Shown here piece by piece: positions 32,171-43,360 of a stretch of 64,000 nucleotides of DNA (position 1 is the first letter of the stretch; every line of letters starts with the position of its first letter). The notes below the pieces were generated by a model that worked only from the letters and a program-made list of their open reading frames with translations, searched no databases and was not told the DNA's origin. This stretch comes from Sepiola atlantica (taxonomy: Eukaryota > Mollusca > Cephalopoda > Sepiida > Sepiolidae), in assembly GCA_963556195.1 (NCBI GenBank), contig OY744517.1:144674382-144738381 (forward strand), written 5' to 3'. The position numbers and the translations under genes are program-made.

Positions 32171-32334
32171 AAGATAAACAGTCATTTTTTGTTTGTTTTA
32201 TCAACAAACTGTTCAGTGTTGATGCAAGACAAGCCTTTGATACCTATGTCTACATGGTCATCAAAGGCTTGACTAGCATCGACAAACACTAAACGGTTTG
32301 TTGATAAAACAAACAAAAAATAACTGATTATCTT
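32171..32334. repeat. 164-bp near-perfect hairpin
   Basis: The left arm AAGATAAACAGTCATTTTTT, GTTTGTTTTATCAACAAACT, GTGTTGATGC and AAGCCTTTGATACC pairs with the right arm GGTCATCAAAGGCTT, GCATCGACAAACAC, GGTTTGTTGATAAAACAAAC and AAAAAATAACTGATTATCTT. Arms are about 75 bases with a loop of about a dozen around TATGTCTACAT. It could be a small foldback transposon or, if transcribed, a long dsRNA hairpin. No flanking duplication was identified. Confidence 0.85.
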
Positions 32335-32689
32335 CGCCTTTTGTTATCCAACCAGTTTATGCTTCGAATATCAGATCTGCAGGCTTTTGAAATCAAACTC
32401 GCTTTAATATCGTCTCTATTATTGTTTGACAGAAGACGACATGAGAAACTCGATTGGCTTTGCTGACTAGATTACAACACAAATGAGATCTCAAGGGTTG
32501 GAGAAGAACAATTATTCCGAAGGACCATGTTTATAGAGGAGGCTTAATTAAAAGGTTGGTTGTTGGGTTGTTGCAGCATGTGAACCATCGTTGTGTTATC
32601 TTATGCTGAAACCATACATAAATTTAACATATGATTAGCTTGTAGATCAATTTGTTTGTAATCGTATATTTTGTAAACAAAGTTTGTAA
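32335..32689. other. unassigned sequence
   Basis: No gene or repeat match seen. Confidence 0.4.
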
Positions 32690-33060
32690 ACGATAGTTTC
32701 TAATCCATAGATGGGCCCCAAACAGAGTGGACCTAAGAGTAGTAATTAAAGGGTGAGTCCACACTCCCCAAAGCTCTCAAATTAGAGCCTCACCACTGGG
32801 TGTCATTTCAGGTCATACATAGGACGGTGGAGGATGGATTGAATAGTTGATAGGGTTGGGAGAAAGGGTAGGTAGAAAAAAACAGGTAGAAAGGGCTGAG
32901 AAAGATGGATTTTGAGACGGTGTAGAAGTGAAAACCTTGACAAAGAATGTATGAGACCGTTTAGTGTCAGGCTTGAGAAAAATAATACTTAACCCACAGA
33001 TGGGACCCCGACAAGTACTACCACTCCATGTCAGAGTCGATCTAGGGTAATCTATTATAT
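32690..33060 (+). repeat. interspersed repeat (CTCACCACTGGGTG family), two pieces
   Basis: At 32695-32822: AAAGGGTGAGTCCACACTCC, CAAAGCTCTCAAATTAGAGC, CTCACCACTGGGTGTCATTT and AGGTCATACAT. At 32985-33060 the upstream portion recurs: AACCCACAGATGGGACCCCG then ACTACCACTCC. Related copies lie at 33461 and 35130. The 125-codon minus-strand frame at 32813-33190 overlaps the repeat and is probably spurious. Confidence 0.55.
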
Positions 33061-33460
33061 GAAGGGCAGTTATCTGTGTGTATGTCCAGCTAAAACTTGA
33101 AAAATACAAAAACGCCCACAAAGTTAGTATTTTCTGGATCGGCGTTGCTCCGAGTGAATAATATCTAAAAATTAGAAAAAAATTATTCATTCTTTGACCC
33201 TAAACTGGTGCAGATTTCGTCAGGATGGGGGGGGGGGGTCTGTTTTCTGTTTTCCAGCCAATAACTAAAGGGAAGTAACTGATTTTTTCAAGGAGTTCTC
33301 TTACGCCGACTTTCTTCTTGAGGAATCTATAAAAGTGTATGTCTAGAGAGAGAGGAATAAGCTGGGGAGAATAAAGAGGGGGTGGGGAGAGGGAGGGGAA
33401 AACGGGGGAAGAGGAAAGAGAGAAAGATAGAAGTTTTAATATAAATATGTTACAATTTTG
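33061..33460. other. unassigned sequence with G-rich tracts
   Basis: It contains a 13-base G run at 33226 and a purine-rich GAGAGGGAGGGG patch at 33370-33425, with no convincing frame. Part of the 104-codon minus-strand frame (33200-33514) is purine-tract translation. Confidence 0.4.
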
Positions 33461-33590
33461 CCCCGGGCAATACCATGTAGCCCTGCTAGTGGTAACTAAA
33501 GGGTAACTCCACACTCCTCAAAAGCTCCTAAATTTGGGGCTCACTACTGGGTGCACTTTAAGATCATACCTAAGACCTTACAAAGGGGGC
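33461..33590 (+). repeat. CTCACCACTGGGTG family, third piece
   Basis: AACTAAAGGGTAACTCCACA, CTCCTCAAAAGCTCCTAAAT, GGGGCTCACTACTGGGTGCA and AGATCATACCTAAGACCTTA align with 32740-32822. Confidence 0.6.
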
Positions 33591-34014
33591 AATATACATT
33601 ATAACTTTATCATTAGTAGTAATATGCATTATAAGGCATATTAATACTAGTAATAATACATCATAATAATACTAATGAATGAAGGGTCAAGAAGGATGGA
33701 AAGACAGAAGAGGGAAAACACCAACCAGACCTCCACTGGAATGGTGCTGAGAGCACTTGAACCTTGGGGGGGGGGGGGCTTATTGCCATTCAAATACAGA
33801 AAAGACTGATAGTCGTTGCCAATGAGATATAAGCGGTAAACGGCTATTGCGATAATGCAAAATGATTTGCAACAGTTATCGAAAGAGGCGGAAGGTGCTG
33901 AAAATTTGAGAAAACTTGTCACTCAGACTCCAGGGGACGTGACCTGTGTGAAAATTCCAAGTGAGTAAATAATAATAGTTATAAGTTATAACTTTATCAT
34001 ATGTTTCAGAATTT
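33591..34014. other. unassigned sequence
   Basis: The 91-codon minus-strand frame (33647-33922) crosses a G run (33767-33779) and has no motif. Confidence 0.35.
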
Positions 34015-34165
34015 TTTAGATGAGGATTTTTATTCTTATCTTAGTTACTATGGTTACAGTGTTTTGGCCAATGTAACCTGACATTCTTCAGGTGAATCTT
34101 TTTCGAAGTGAACACTTTATTCTACAGAGGAAGATTGTGCTCATTCTGTCAGCCATTAACATTTA
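34015..34165 (-). mobile_element. tRNA-derived SINE, 3' portion
   Basis: TTAGATGAGGATTTTTATTC, TTTTGGCCAATGTAACCTGA, ATTCTTCAGGTGAATC and GATTGTGCTCATTCTGTCAG match the body of the 35.8-kb copy in the same orientation. The head is missing. Confidence 0.65.
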
Positions 34166-35129
34166 TACCCAGTCAATAAGTTCTAATGTATACAATGTAA
34201 TAACTGATCTATTATTATTATTATTATAACTATTATCATAACTATGATTATAACTTATTCAAACGAGTTCGTATAAACAATATAGGCAACTTTTGCCTAC
34301 TGTTTCTTTTATTTCATTATTTTTCAATATTAGTGTTAAAATTATTAACAAAAAAAAATTATTTACACACTAAGTACTTTCAATTCTGCCAAAAATAATC
34401 ACTCCCCTCCCAGTAATTAACTTAAAATAAATAAAAAATGTCAAAACAGGAAAAATGTGCAAACAGTTTATAGTTATTATATATTTTAACAATTAGTTAA
34501 AATACATGACAGGAATGATGGACTCATAAGACCGAGAAACCTTTGGACTCTAATGAGTGAAAGAGTTTGGACCAAAAAAATACTTCAAAGTAATGAAAAA
34601 TACATTTCTATGGAAAAAAAAAAAGGAAAAAATTACACGACTCAAGTTATGAGCTCAGATGTTAATTTTGTGCTGTTAAGCTCGCATTAGGGGATCTTAT
34701 GGGAACGCTCATTTTAAGAAAATAAGATGTGACCCCTCCCCCTTCTTTGATAAACTGCATAGGCAGGGATTTAGTCCTATAAAATGACAGGTTTTTCAAC
34801 CGTTATTTTTTTGTTTTTCTTTAAAATTTTTTGCAGATTTTTCCCATTTTTGTTTTCCGATAAGAAACTATTTCCAATGAGCTGTTTACTTCACTCTGGA
34901 GATTTTTGTAAAGAGTCTCTCTCAAAGATCTTTTTTCTTTTTAAAATTAATCGCTACAAAAAAAAAAAAATGATGTCTTTAATAATTTTTAGACAGGGCT
35001 GGTTATTGTATTTTATGGCATGTCAGCCCTTATATGGTCATTTTATGCTAAAACTGTATCTACTTTTGTATACAGAAGGGTTTTAGATGCATAGGTGTAT
35101 ATTTTGTAAATAGTCTTTAAATAATAGAT
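34166..35129. other. unassigned sequence with one repeat fragment
   Basis: TTTTATGGCATGTCAGCCCT at 35012 is a diverged piece of the ATGGCATATCAACCC family. The 100-codon frame at 34784-35086 runs into it and is Phe-rich; I do not call it a gene. Confidence 0.4.
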
Positions 35130-35290
35130 TCTATTTGACTCACAGATGAGACCATGACAGCTACTACCACACCAGGTCAGCAGAATGAACTTTAGTAATG
35201 ACAAGGGGTGACTGCATACTCTTCCAAGTCACCAAAATTGGGGTTACGCCACAGGATGTAGTTTAAAGTCACATCGCAAGATTAAAACAT
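35130..35290 (+). repeat. CTCACCACTGGGTG family, diverged copy
   Basis: ACTCACAGATGAGACCATGA, CTACTACCACACCAGGTCAG, GGGTGACTGCATACTCTTCC and GGGGTTACGCCACAGGATGT align in order with the pieces at 32690-33060. Confidence 0.5.
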
Positions 35291-35804
35291 GCAATTGATG
35301 TATTGTTAAAGAGGAGGGGTCTGTTTTACGGCATATCAGTAGTATTTGTTATTTAATGCCTGTTTAGGCATTCAATAACAAAAATGTGATCATATGCTGT
35401 AAATATATTTATTTTAATTGTTTCATTGAATGCAAGTTGCTATTTTATATTGACGTGATCATAAATAGTGATAGAACATATATTCATTTTGTTTGAAAGA
35501 TCATACAACCTTTTAATAATAATAAAAAAGAACAACAAATGTTGTTTTTTTGGAGATAAAGATAATCCCCAAAGCAGTGCATATTACAAAAGATGGAAAC
35601 GTTGCATATTCTTGCCAAAAGGAGGCTGCATGTTTTGATTATTGACCCAAATACTTACAAAGAATCATTAAAAAGAAATCAGCGGTTGAATTGAATGAAG
35701 AACTAACAGCCTTGTTTTGAACTTGGGAAACAGTCACATATTACTTAGCTGTAAGATGCTTTTCAAGTTATGTGTAAATATGATTTGCAAAGTTGTATTA
35801 TTTG
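35291..35804. other. unassigned sequence
   Basis: A short ATGGCATATCAACCC-family fragment (TTTTACGGCATATCAGTAGT, about 35322), then AT-rich DNA with no gene. Confidence 0.4.
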
Positions 35805-36111
35805 GATTATTCGAACTACTGTTCTCATCTTGGATATTATTCTCACAACGTTTCAGCCGATGTAACCTCCGACCTTCTTCAGGTGCGTCTCGTAGAACTC
35901 GAGAATCTCTAAAAAAAACTTCAGACAGAATCCATTATCTAATCCATGGTGGTAGCTTGCTCTTGTTCTGTTAGCCATGACTAAGTAGAAGTCTTAATTA
36001 ATTTGTAATTGTATTCTTAGTATCGCTCATACTGGGGATTGAACCTTCAACCTCCAGAAAACTGTCACTGATTATTACTTAGCACTTTTATCCATTACCC
36101 CACGATCCGTA
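35805..36111 (-). mobile_element. tRNA-derived SINE, near full length
   Basis: On the minus strand it starts ACGGATCGTGGGGTAATGGA (A box at 36090-36110), then GCTAAGTAATAATCAGTGAC and GGTTGAAGGTTCAATCCCCA (B box), the body with CAAGAGCAAGCTACCACC, and ends in ACCTGAAGAAGGTCGGAGG, CATCGGCTGAAACGTTGTG and GAATAATCCAAATAATAC. Both pol III boxes are intact in form, and it is the best reference copy in the window. The frame at 35717-35974 lies across it and is not a gene. Confidence 0.8.
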
Positions 36112-37394
36112 CAGCCAAAACATAAAAATAAGATTCAAAATGAAAACAGAAGCCTGAATAATCCAAATTATCAATCCTGATTTAAAAAATTCCCAAACAT
36201 GATTTTCAAAGTGCATTAGTTGAACAAGTATATTTGTTTTTACGATATATCAACCCTTTTTAGGTTATTTAATGCTGAATCCAGTCATTTTGGTGAAAAT
36301 TTTAATATCCTCTGTTAAGGCACCATATCAGGGTTTGGGGTACGGGAAATCTTACCGAGCAGGAATAAAACGTACTTGACAGACACTCACCTGGCCAGAA
36401 GAAACAAAATGCAGCTGATTGACACGGAAACTCTTTGGAAATAAAATATTTGTTAATTGATTCAAAATCATCTGAAAACGTTACCAATAAAAGTTTACCT
36501 GCAGATGGGAATACTCTGTTGCTAAATAAACACTCTATTGACAGTGAAAGTGAAATCTTAGAATGGGCGTTTACAAGTGGATGCGTGGGTGTCTCAAATT
36601 ATTATATAAACTACCAGAAAATTAAGATTGAGAGTCAACTGGCGATCGAGTTTGAAAAAAAAAAAAAACTTCTATCAATTCCTATGTGTCTTCCACCTAC
36701 CCCACTCATTCACTGCCGCCGACAATAAAGATATATCATTATATTTTTATAGATCAGTGTTTGTCATCATGCTTTTTAAGCACAGCAGAGATACAACACC
36801 TGACGTCTGGTAGAACAAAAGAACTTGGAATGTTCAGCGCCACTGACTCTAAAATTTCTGGTCAGCGAGTGCAAACAGCCAGCTGCCAGGGTTAAAGATC
36901 TCTTCATACCTTTTTCTTAAGAATTCCTTTTCCTTCCTATATGAGTATAAGGGGATTAGTAACATTTGGTCACATGATACCACCCCCCACCCCGCTTAAT
37001 TTTACAAAAGCGTCAATTTGGATTACAACATCGAGGAGGCAAGATGTGTCACCAAATTCCTGTCTGAGAAAATACCCTGTAAACTCAAACAATATATATT
37101 TCTATCTTTCTTGTTATAGACTTTTTGGAGGAAGAATATTATTCCTGCTTTTCACTGACACAACCCTAAATACTGTCCTTTTGCCATTAGAATAAAATAT
37201 TATATATTATATGCCATTTTTTGCATACACACATTTCAATTATATACCCTTTGTGTAATTACTGACTTTCTAGTAAGTTATATCTTAGTGACCTCACATT
37301 TACCTCTGTTCTCACACCTTTCAATTATACACCCTTTGCATGTATATATCTTTTTCGATATAACGTGAGGCATATTTATATGTATATATTTTTG
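36112..37394. other. unassigned sequence with repeat scraps
   Basis: GCCTGAATAATCCAAATTAT at about 36152 is a stray SINE tail, and ATATATCAACCCTTTTTAGG at about 36245 is an ATGGCATATCAACCC-family scrap. Overlapping frames at 36435-36895 (61-97 codons) have no motif. GACTTTCTAGTAAGTTATAT near 37263 only looks like a splice donor by chance. Confidence 0.35.
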
Positions 37395-37865
37395 TATGTA
37401 CAGGATTCACTCTTAAACTAATCAATCATTATGAATTTTGGAACATAGGTGCTAGGTGTAAGGGGGCCAAATGTAGGCTATATTTAGGTTAATTTAGTTT
37501 TATGCAAAGGGGGTTAGAAGCACTTTGTGAAAATTCAGATACTTTCGATTTTTGTGAAATTTAATAAGCATTAGACCTCAATTAATAAATATTCCTCAAA
37601 TTTCTGTTTCTGTAGAGTATTTTAATGGTTTTTTAGGGGGGCATAATATTGGCACAAACTCCCATTTGAAAATTCAAATATATCAGATTTTCATTGAATT
37701 TGATCCATAGTCATCAGAAAACGATTGAACATGATTCCTTGAATTTCAATTTCTCCTTAAGACCTCTTAAATTTTAGACAGTTTCTAGAATCAAAATCAT
37801 GTAATGAATTTTGATCAAAATTAGAATAATGATTCTAGACATAATGTTTAGTATCATTATATGTT
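37395..37865 (-). repeat. 470-bp interspersed repeat, copy 1
   Basis: It is the reverse complement counterpart of 54600-55078. Matching landmarks are GATTCACTCTTAAACTAATC, AATCATTATGAATTTTGGA, GCTAGGTGTAAGGGG, TTTTATGCAAAGGGGGT, AAAATTCAGATA and, at the far end, AATTTTGATCAAAATTAGAA with TCTAGACATAA. Two internal subrepeats of about 150 bases are present. No coding frame. Confidence 0.8.
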
Positions 37866-38244
37866 GATTTTAATCTTTGTAAGGGGACATAAAAGTGGTG
37901 CAAACCGTTCTGTTCAGGAATGAATTTTACCCGTCCTGGGACGACTATCCTCTTAGTATATATAAATAAATAAATAACATTCCCAGAACTTTTGAGAACC
38001 AGTTGTATTCCTTGAAGTCCTCGTCCCTTATTCATCGTAAACATTTGTGTGTACTCTGCATTTGTATTTGACATTCAATTTCTGACTTGTTTTGAAATAT
38101 CTTTTCATATCTTCTCTTTGAATAAACGTGAGTTTAAATTCTTATTCAGTTCAAAACCTTCTCAGCTCGTCTTCTTTTTCTTTCATATCCTTTGTGTTAG
38201 CAGATCACCGCAGTCCATAACACTTCAAAGACATTGTTAGCTGT
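37866..38244. other. unassigned sequence
   Basis: Two short frames (79 and 63 codons) have no motif. Confidence 0.35.
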
Positions 38245-38247
38245 TGT

Positions 38248-38811
38248 CCACCCTTCTATTTAAAATTGTATACAACTCTGGTGCAACCAAACTTAGAATT
38301 TGCATCATCAGTCTGGACCCCCTATCTTGCTCAGAACATTTACTGCCTGAAAACTGTTCAGAGACGTGCAACCAAATAAATACCCTCCATCAGAAACTTG
38401 CCATACTCTAACACCTCGTTTCCCTGGGCTTGGATTCATTGAAACTCTGATGTCTAACACCTGACTTAATAAACACCCACAAAATGATTAACCATTGCGT
38501 CAACAACAACCCGGAGCACCTTTTTGATCTCTATGTGTCTAACACAGATAAAGATACCCCCAAAGTCAGATAACAGAACCATCCTCATTACTTTCGGAAA
38601 CATTTTTTCATGCCCAGAATTGCTTATGCATGGAACAAACTGCTTGCATCAGTTGTTGGCAGCCGAGACACTGCATCCCTTAAAACACTCATGCTTTTCG
38701 AAATTCACCAAAACTATATCTGATGCCCCTCCATCCATACACATGAACTTTTGAGGGGTTGTAGAGCACCTGAGTACTGTATACAATGATTTCATTATTA
38801 TTATTATTATT
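38248..38811 (+). pseudogene. CR1/L2-like LINE reverse-transcriptase C-terminus
   Basis: It encodes LVQPNLEFASSVWTPYLAQN, CLKTVQRRATK, a stop, IPSIRNLPYSNT, then in other frames PEHLFDL and FFMPRIAYAWNKLLASVVGS with a DTASLKT block. This order (L-x-P-x-LE-AS-VW-P, QRRATK, the FF-R-AWN-L box) is the C-terminus of Jockey/CR1/L2-type LINE polymerases. Stops and frame changes make it dead. It ends in an (ATT)n tail at 38794-38811, a common CR1/L2-type 3' end. The clade within this group is not resolved. Confidence 0.8.
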
Positions 38812-38934
38812 AGGGGGGGTCAAAATCTTACTACATGAGTTAATTTCATTGTATTGTTTTGGTATATTCGCTTTTTTCATTCATCTCTACATTTTGTTGG
38901 ATTTTAATTGCCATAAATATATTTTCATAACATT

Positions 38935-39095
38935 ATATATATATATATTCACAGGCAGTTGTTTCATCTTTTCAAAACTCATCAGTGTGGCTAAATGTAA
39001 CATGTTTATCCACGCCAAGATTCAAAACTAACAACCGGTCACATCCAAATACGATCGGGAGCCAAGTACCTTATCCATTGTGCTAAGAAACTCGC
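38935..39095 (-). mobile_element. tRNA-derived SINE, second family
   Basis: On the minus strand GAGTTTCTTAGCACAATGGA supplies the A box (TTAGCACAATGG), TAAGGTACTTGGCTCCC follows, and the B box is TAGTTTTGAATCTTGG. The body is CACACTGATGAGTTTTGAAA and ends in AACTGCCTGTGAA next to an (AT)n tract. The head resembles tRNA-Arg, known for octopus SINEs; assignment to a named family is not possible here. Confidence 0.55.
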
Positions 39096-39841
39096 CATTC
39101 ATAGCGTTAATATATGTACTTTCTTTGTTTACATATATTTTTTACCAAGTCTGAGAAATCTATTCTTGACAGAAGATTATTGCTTTAGGCTAAGTGGAAA
39201 CCTCCTCTATTAGAGAGCTCAACCTATAAATAGGAGACATATAAAATGATAGATCCGAGTTGGATGTATTGTCCTTGACAGGAATACCTTCTGTAAGAGA
39301 GCCCAGTGTAGGTACAGAGCAAAAGTAAAGAAAGAAGTGAAATAACTGAAAACACCATTTCAGTCTCTGTCTAAAATGGTGCTTTCATTTATTTCAATTG
39401 TATCTTTACACACACATATATATATATGTTAATGAAAACATTTATTTTATGATGTGGAGGAATACAATCTGTGATCATCATTAGTAGAAGAGTCTCGACA
39501 TTGATGAAGATCATAGAATTTTCAACAGAATTACAAACTGTTTTTAAAAAATTCTGCATTTCTACAAATAATAAAATAAAATAAAAATATATTTCAGACA
39601 GGTTTGCAACCTGAAACCTAGCAATGTTGCCCACAATTATTTTAAAACCTACGTCTGCCCCCCCCCCCCCCATAACCCCTCGCCTCTTCCACATACAGTT
39701 TGCCGACTTTTCCCTTGCACATTCAGACAAGAGATCTTGTATCAGTGAATTACTGTCTTTCTTATTGATTTTCGTTGCATTGATCCCCTCGCCCCCCCCC
39801 CCCTCTCTTTCTCTCTCCTAACAGCAGGCCAGAAGAAAAGA
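39096..39841. other. unassigned sequence with C runs
   Basis: Poly-C at 39660 and 39793. The 113-codon minus-strand frame at 39389-39730 and the 65-codon plus-strand frame overlap the C run and have no domain. Confidence 0.35.
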
Positions 39842-39920
39842 CAGATCAGGTGAATACGAACTCACCCAATTCACGATTTGGGTGCAGAAAGGTAACTAAA
39901 CGTATGAGCCAACAATCGTC
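39842..39920 (-). mobile_element. tRNA-like SINE head
   Basis: On the minus strand TTGTTGGCTCATACGTTTAG (A-box-like) is followed by GGGTGAGTTCGTATTCACC (B-box-like, GTTCGTATTC). It is too diverged for a functional tRNA. Confidence 0.45.
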
Positions 39921-40291
39921 TGAGAAATGTTCATATGGAAATCAACGATAATGCATTCACATATTTGTGGCTGAAGTTCACAGATGAAACCATATTACAT
40001 TCAAGCATTTCTTTCTTCCTTTTTCTTCAACTTCAGAACTTTACACATGACACAAAAGCATTAAGAATATTTAAATTTTTGGAATTTGGAATTTACTAAA
40101 CAACTAGCAGAAATATCTGTCCAAGAACGGGTTCATAACAACGAGACATTATTAAATAAGTTTGGTCATTTTTTTAAGGCTATTAACCATTTTGGTGTCA
40201 TTTAATGCCGAATTCAGTCATTTTGTTGAAGTTATTATGCTTCAAGTTCTTAATATCTTTAAATGTTTATAGATTTATTTGTTTTATTTTT
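39921..40291. other. unassigned sequence with repeat copy
   Basis: 40175-40290 is a copy of the ATGGCATATCAACCC family (GTCATTTAATGCCGAATTCA, GCTTCAAGTTCTTAATATCT). The rest is unassigned. Confidence 0.45.
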
Positions 40292-40862
40292 AGGGTGACC
40301 CTAAAAAATGCTACCCATGGAATTGGTAATAAAATTCACAATCCGTTCTGAAATCCAACCATACTTGATACAAAGAATCTTTAGTCTATGCTTGACTTGT
40401 CCATCAAGTTTCAGTTATGAATGCCCAACAGTTTTTGTTTTATTGCCATTCAATCATAAGCAGACCTAAATACGATGTGCACAATTATCATTGACTGAAA
40501 CACTTCTCTCTTGGCACTGCCCTGGTTTGGGCTGTGATGACATCTTCAATTCAGGAATAGTTTGGGGATTGTTTTGATAGATACTATCTTAGATAATCCC
40601 ATAGAGAAAAATCTGGGATGGGAGTTGAGGTCTGATGAGTGTGAAGCGCATTCAGGATCACACCTACTAATGAGAGGATCACCAATATGTTCCCCATACC
40701 ATTGAACGGTGATAAAACAAAGACTGTTGGACATTCATAACTGAAACTTGGTGGACAAGTAAAACATAGATTGTAGTTTATTATACCAAATATGTCTGGA
40801 TTCTTTCGGATTGTGAATTTTATTAACGATTCCATAGGTGACATTTTGTTTTTGAGTCAGCT
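40292..40862. repeat. inverted pair of a 165-bp repeat
   Basis: 40292-40457 on the plus strand (CACCC-like start, AATAAAATTCACAATCCGTT, AAGTTTCAGTTATGAATGCC, CAACAGTTTTTGTTTTAT) is the reverse complement of 40698-40862. A third copy follows at 40985-41155. Frames such as 40584-40844 are products of the repeat. Confidence 0.75.
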
Positions 40863-40984
40863 TGCAAAAATCTTTTTAATTTATATTCCAACTTGGATTG
40901 CAATAAGGTGACATCACAGGAAGTCTCGAGTTAGACATGGCAAAGAAGCTAGTGAAATCTTTCTCTTGGCTCTTTTATGTCGAT

Positions 40985-41155
40985 TATAACACGGGCGCTT
41001 ATCATTGAACAGCGATAAAACAAAGACTGTTGGACATTCTTGACTGAAACAAATCAGGCAGAGCGTGAAGTTTATATGGTTGGATTGCAGAAAGGATTGT
41101 GGATTTTATTAACGATTTCATGGGTGCCATATTGTTTTTTTTGGGGGGGGGGGTC
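40985..41155 (-). repeat. third copy of the 165-bp repeat
   Basis: TTGAACAGCGATAAAACAAA, GACTGTTGGACATTCTTGAC, ATTGTGGATTTTATTAACGA and TTCATGGGTGCCATATTG match 40698-40862. A G run lies at its edge. The 108-codon frame at 41040-41366 starts in this repeat. Confidence 0.7.
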
Positions 41156-41229
41156 ATCCTGTATTTCAAAGGAAGCAAAATTATATTCTACGAATATAAG
41201 ACTAATAAAACATAATATAAAATTTTATT

Positions 41230-41590
41230 CTCCACCAATGTCTCAGCCTGAAGTCTCTGCTGTTTGTCTTCTTGCAGAGACATCTTCGTTGGTTCAGGCA
41301 TGCAACTCATCGTCCAGTAGGGAATTAATTTGTGAAATAATCCTCCCTGCCTCTCTGTCTGAATAACACAAGTTTATAGGTGGGCAGCTGAAGGCATGGG
41401 CGACAACCATCAGAAAGGACTTGACTGAGCTTTCAGGTCCACAAGTGGTTGGTTTTCGACAGTGGACTCACAATTGGTTAACCATCTTGTGCAACCTTGC
41501 TTAGGACTGCCGTGCGTGGGTGTAGACTAAGGAAGAAGCCGGTTGAACCCGATCAGAGTGAACGTCGTCGCAACAACAACATATAGAATA
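41230..41590 (+). pseudogene. LINE polymerase C-terminus (GGQLK-W type)
   Basis: Readable pieces are LQRHLRWFRHATHRPVGN, then LICEIILPASL in another frame, then GGQLKAWATTIRKDLTELSG and FRQWTHNWLTILCNLA. The LRWFGHA ... GGQLK-W-TTI-DL-L-GP-V order is a known C-terminus of LINE polymerases seen in many invertebrates, often RTE-like. Stops at 41340, 41364 and 41394 and frame changes show decay. Confidence 0.65.
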
Positions 41591-42630
41591 GTTGACACAA
41601 GTAGGCTAGACATTTAAATTGGAATAATAATATTAAAAGGCCTACAAATAAAAGTGAATAAACTAATTAAAGTAATTGAATAGCAATTAAAAAAAAAAGG
41701 AATCTTTAGGTTTGACTACTGGTGAAAAGAATGAGATTAAATTTTAACTGAGACTTTAAAAAAATAATTAATTGGATTTATAAAAAAATGTCTCTCTTTG
41801 CTCTCGGTGTTAAGAGAGATTTAAAAATCTAAGTTTCAACTACCGACTCCTTGGATTTACACATGCATGCTCTGATTTATTTATAGTGGCCTATCCGACT
41901 CAAATGTGCACTTGTTCGGGCTCCCAGTTTAGGTAAATGAATGTGTTTATCTACTATGTTATGTACAGAATAGACAAAGCCAATGCTATTTAAAAGATTA
42001 TAATTATAACCCCACATCCGGTGTTTGGCATCTACTGTTAAATATTAGTGGGTACATTTGCTAGTATAAATATTAGCTAAAATATAATTGCTGAGATAGA
42101 TCTGGCATGATGTTAAAAACAAGAAACATTTCCAACAAGAGATCATGAAGGTTCAAACATTTGACCTCTTTTTTTATTTAAGCTAAAAATCGTGAGAAAA
42201 GAAGTCAATAATATCTAGTTGGATATGACGTCAGACATACGACAGAGAATGACAGGCACCATTTTAGACAGTTCGGAGAAAGCAATCAGACTGAGAAGGC
42301 ATATTATGTTGCTAATCTAACAAAAATATAATTAAGGAATTGGCATGAAAATTGAGTAATTGATTGTCTCTCTCTTTCCTTCCTCCCTTTTTGAGCTTGC
42401 TGGATGATCAATAGCCGAATAAATCATTCACCTTCTAAGATCGTATTGTTCAAGTAATTAAATTAATGTAAGCAATATGCTGATGACTTTTATTACAACT
42501 AACGGAGGAACAACATCCATCCACAAATGACAACGGCCAGAAGACAAGGTATGATTTTAAGATGATTTAGATATACATGGTTAAACTAATTAAAGAAGTA
42601 AAGGATTGTGTCGGGTCAACTTGATGACAA
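41591..42630. other. unassigned AT-rich sequence
   Basis: No long frame. GGGTACATTTGCTAGT near 42050 is weakly Helitron-like but has no hairpin. Confidence 0.4.
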
Positions 42631-42661
42631 ACCTCGGGCGATGTAAGAGTACTTCAGCTAG
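42631..42661 (+). mobile_element. Helitron-like 3' end
   Basis: CCTCGGGCGATGTAAGAGTA then CTTCAGCTAG|T has the CTCGGGC...GTACTTCAGCTAG layout of Helitron 3' ends, though one hairpin arm is decayed. The 5' end was not located. Confidence 0.4.
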
Positions 42662-43360
42662 TATTTTATATGGTAGAGAGAAAACAATTACAAGAAATCA
42701 TTAGCAGCTGATTCGTTTTATTAAATTATGAAACCAGAGTGAGTGTTCAAGTGAGTTGAATCATGTTTCTATAAATACGCCAGGGAAACATCAATATTTT
42801 AGACAATATTAGAAAGAGGAGGGGGGGGGGTGTCAGTAAGAAGGTAGGAAGCAATTGAGGAGAAGCAGAAGGAGGAGAAGGGGAAGAAATATGACTTTGT
42901 TAACATTCTGAAACTTCTATTTTGGTATTTTCTTCTGGCTAAACAATGCTGATAAATAATTAGTTTCAACAAAAAGAAGGAAGTTCATGAGAAAAAGTAA
43001 GAGAAGAATAAAAACCAAAGACAAATAGAATGAAAAAGTAGTTAGTAATTTGCCCCCCCCCCCCCCCAAAAAGAAAGAGTGTCAAAGAAAAAAGGGTAGG
43101 GAGGGATAAGAGAGAGAGAGAGAAAGAGGGATCTAAGAAAGAGAGGACTGGCCAAAAAGAGAGGGAAAGAGAGGGTCATAGAAATAGAGACTGACCCAAA
43201 AAATGTTAGAGAGAGAGAGAGGGGGGGGGGGTCAAAGAAAGAGAGACTTGTCCAAGAGAGATGATCAAAAAGCGAGAGTGGCCGACAGCGAGGTTGCCAA
43301 AAAGAAAGAATGGCCGATCAATAATCCCTTGACACAAGTTTTTATATAAATCTAATATCG
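42662..43360. other. purine-rich low-complexity sequence
   Basis: G run at 42818, C run at 43052-43067, and (GA)n-rich stretches at 43080-43270 with repeated AAAGAGAGA and GTCAAAGAAAGAGA. No gene. Confidence 0.6.

Noticed and set aside
32813..33514. Minus-strand frames of 125 and 104 codons
   Set aside because: They overlap interspersed repeats and G-rich tracts; composition follows the repeats.
41040..41366. 108-codon plus-strand frame as a gene
   Set aside because: It starts in the 165-bp repeat and ends in a LINE remnant, joining unrelated pieces by chance.
42001..42070. Helitron 3' end near 42064
   Set aside because: CTAG|T is present but no terminal hairpin could be formed.
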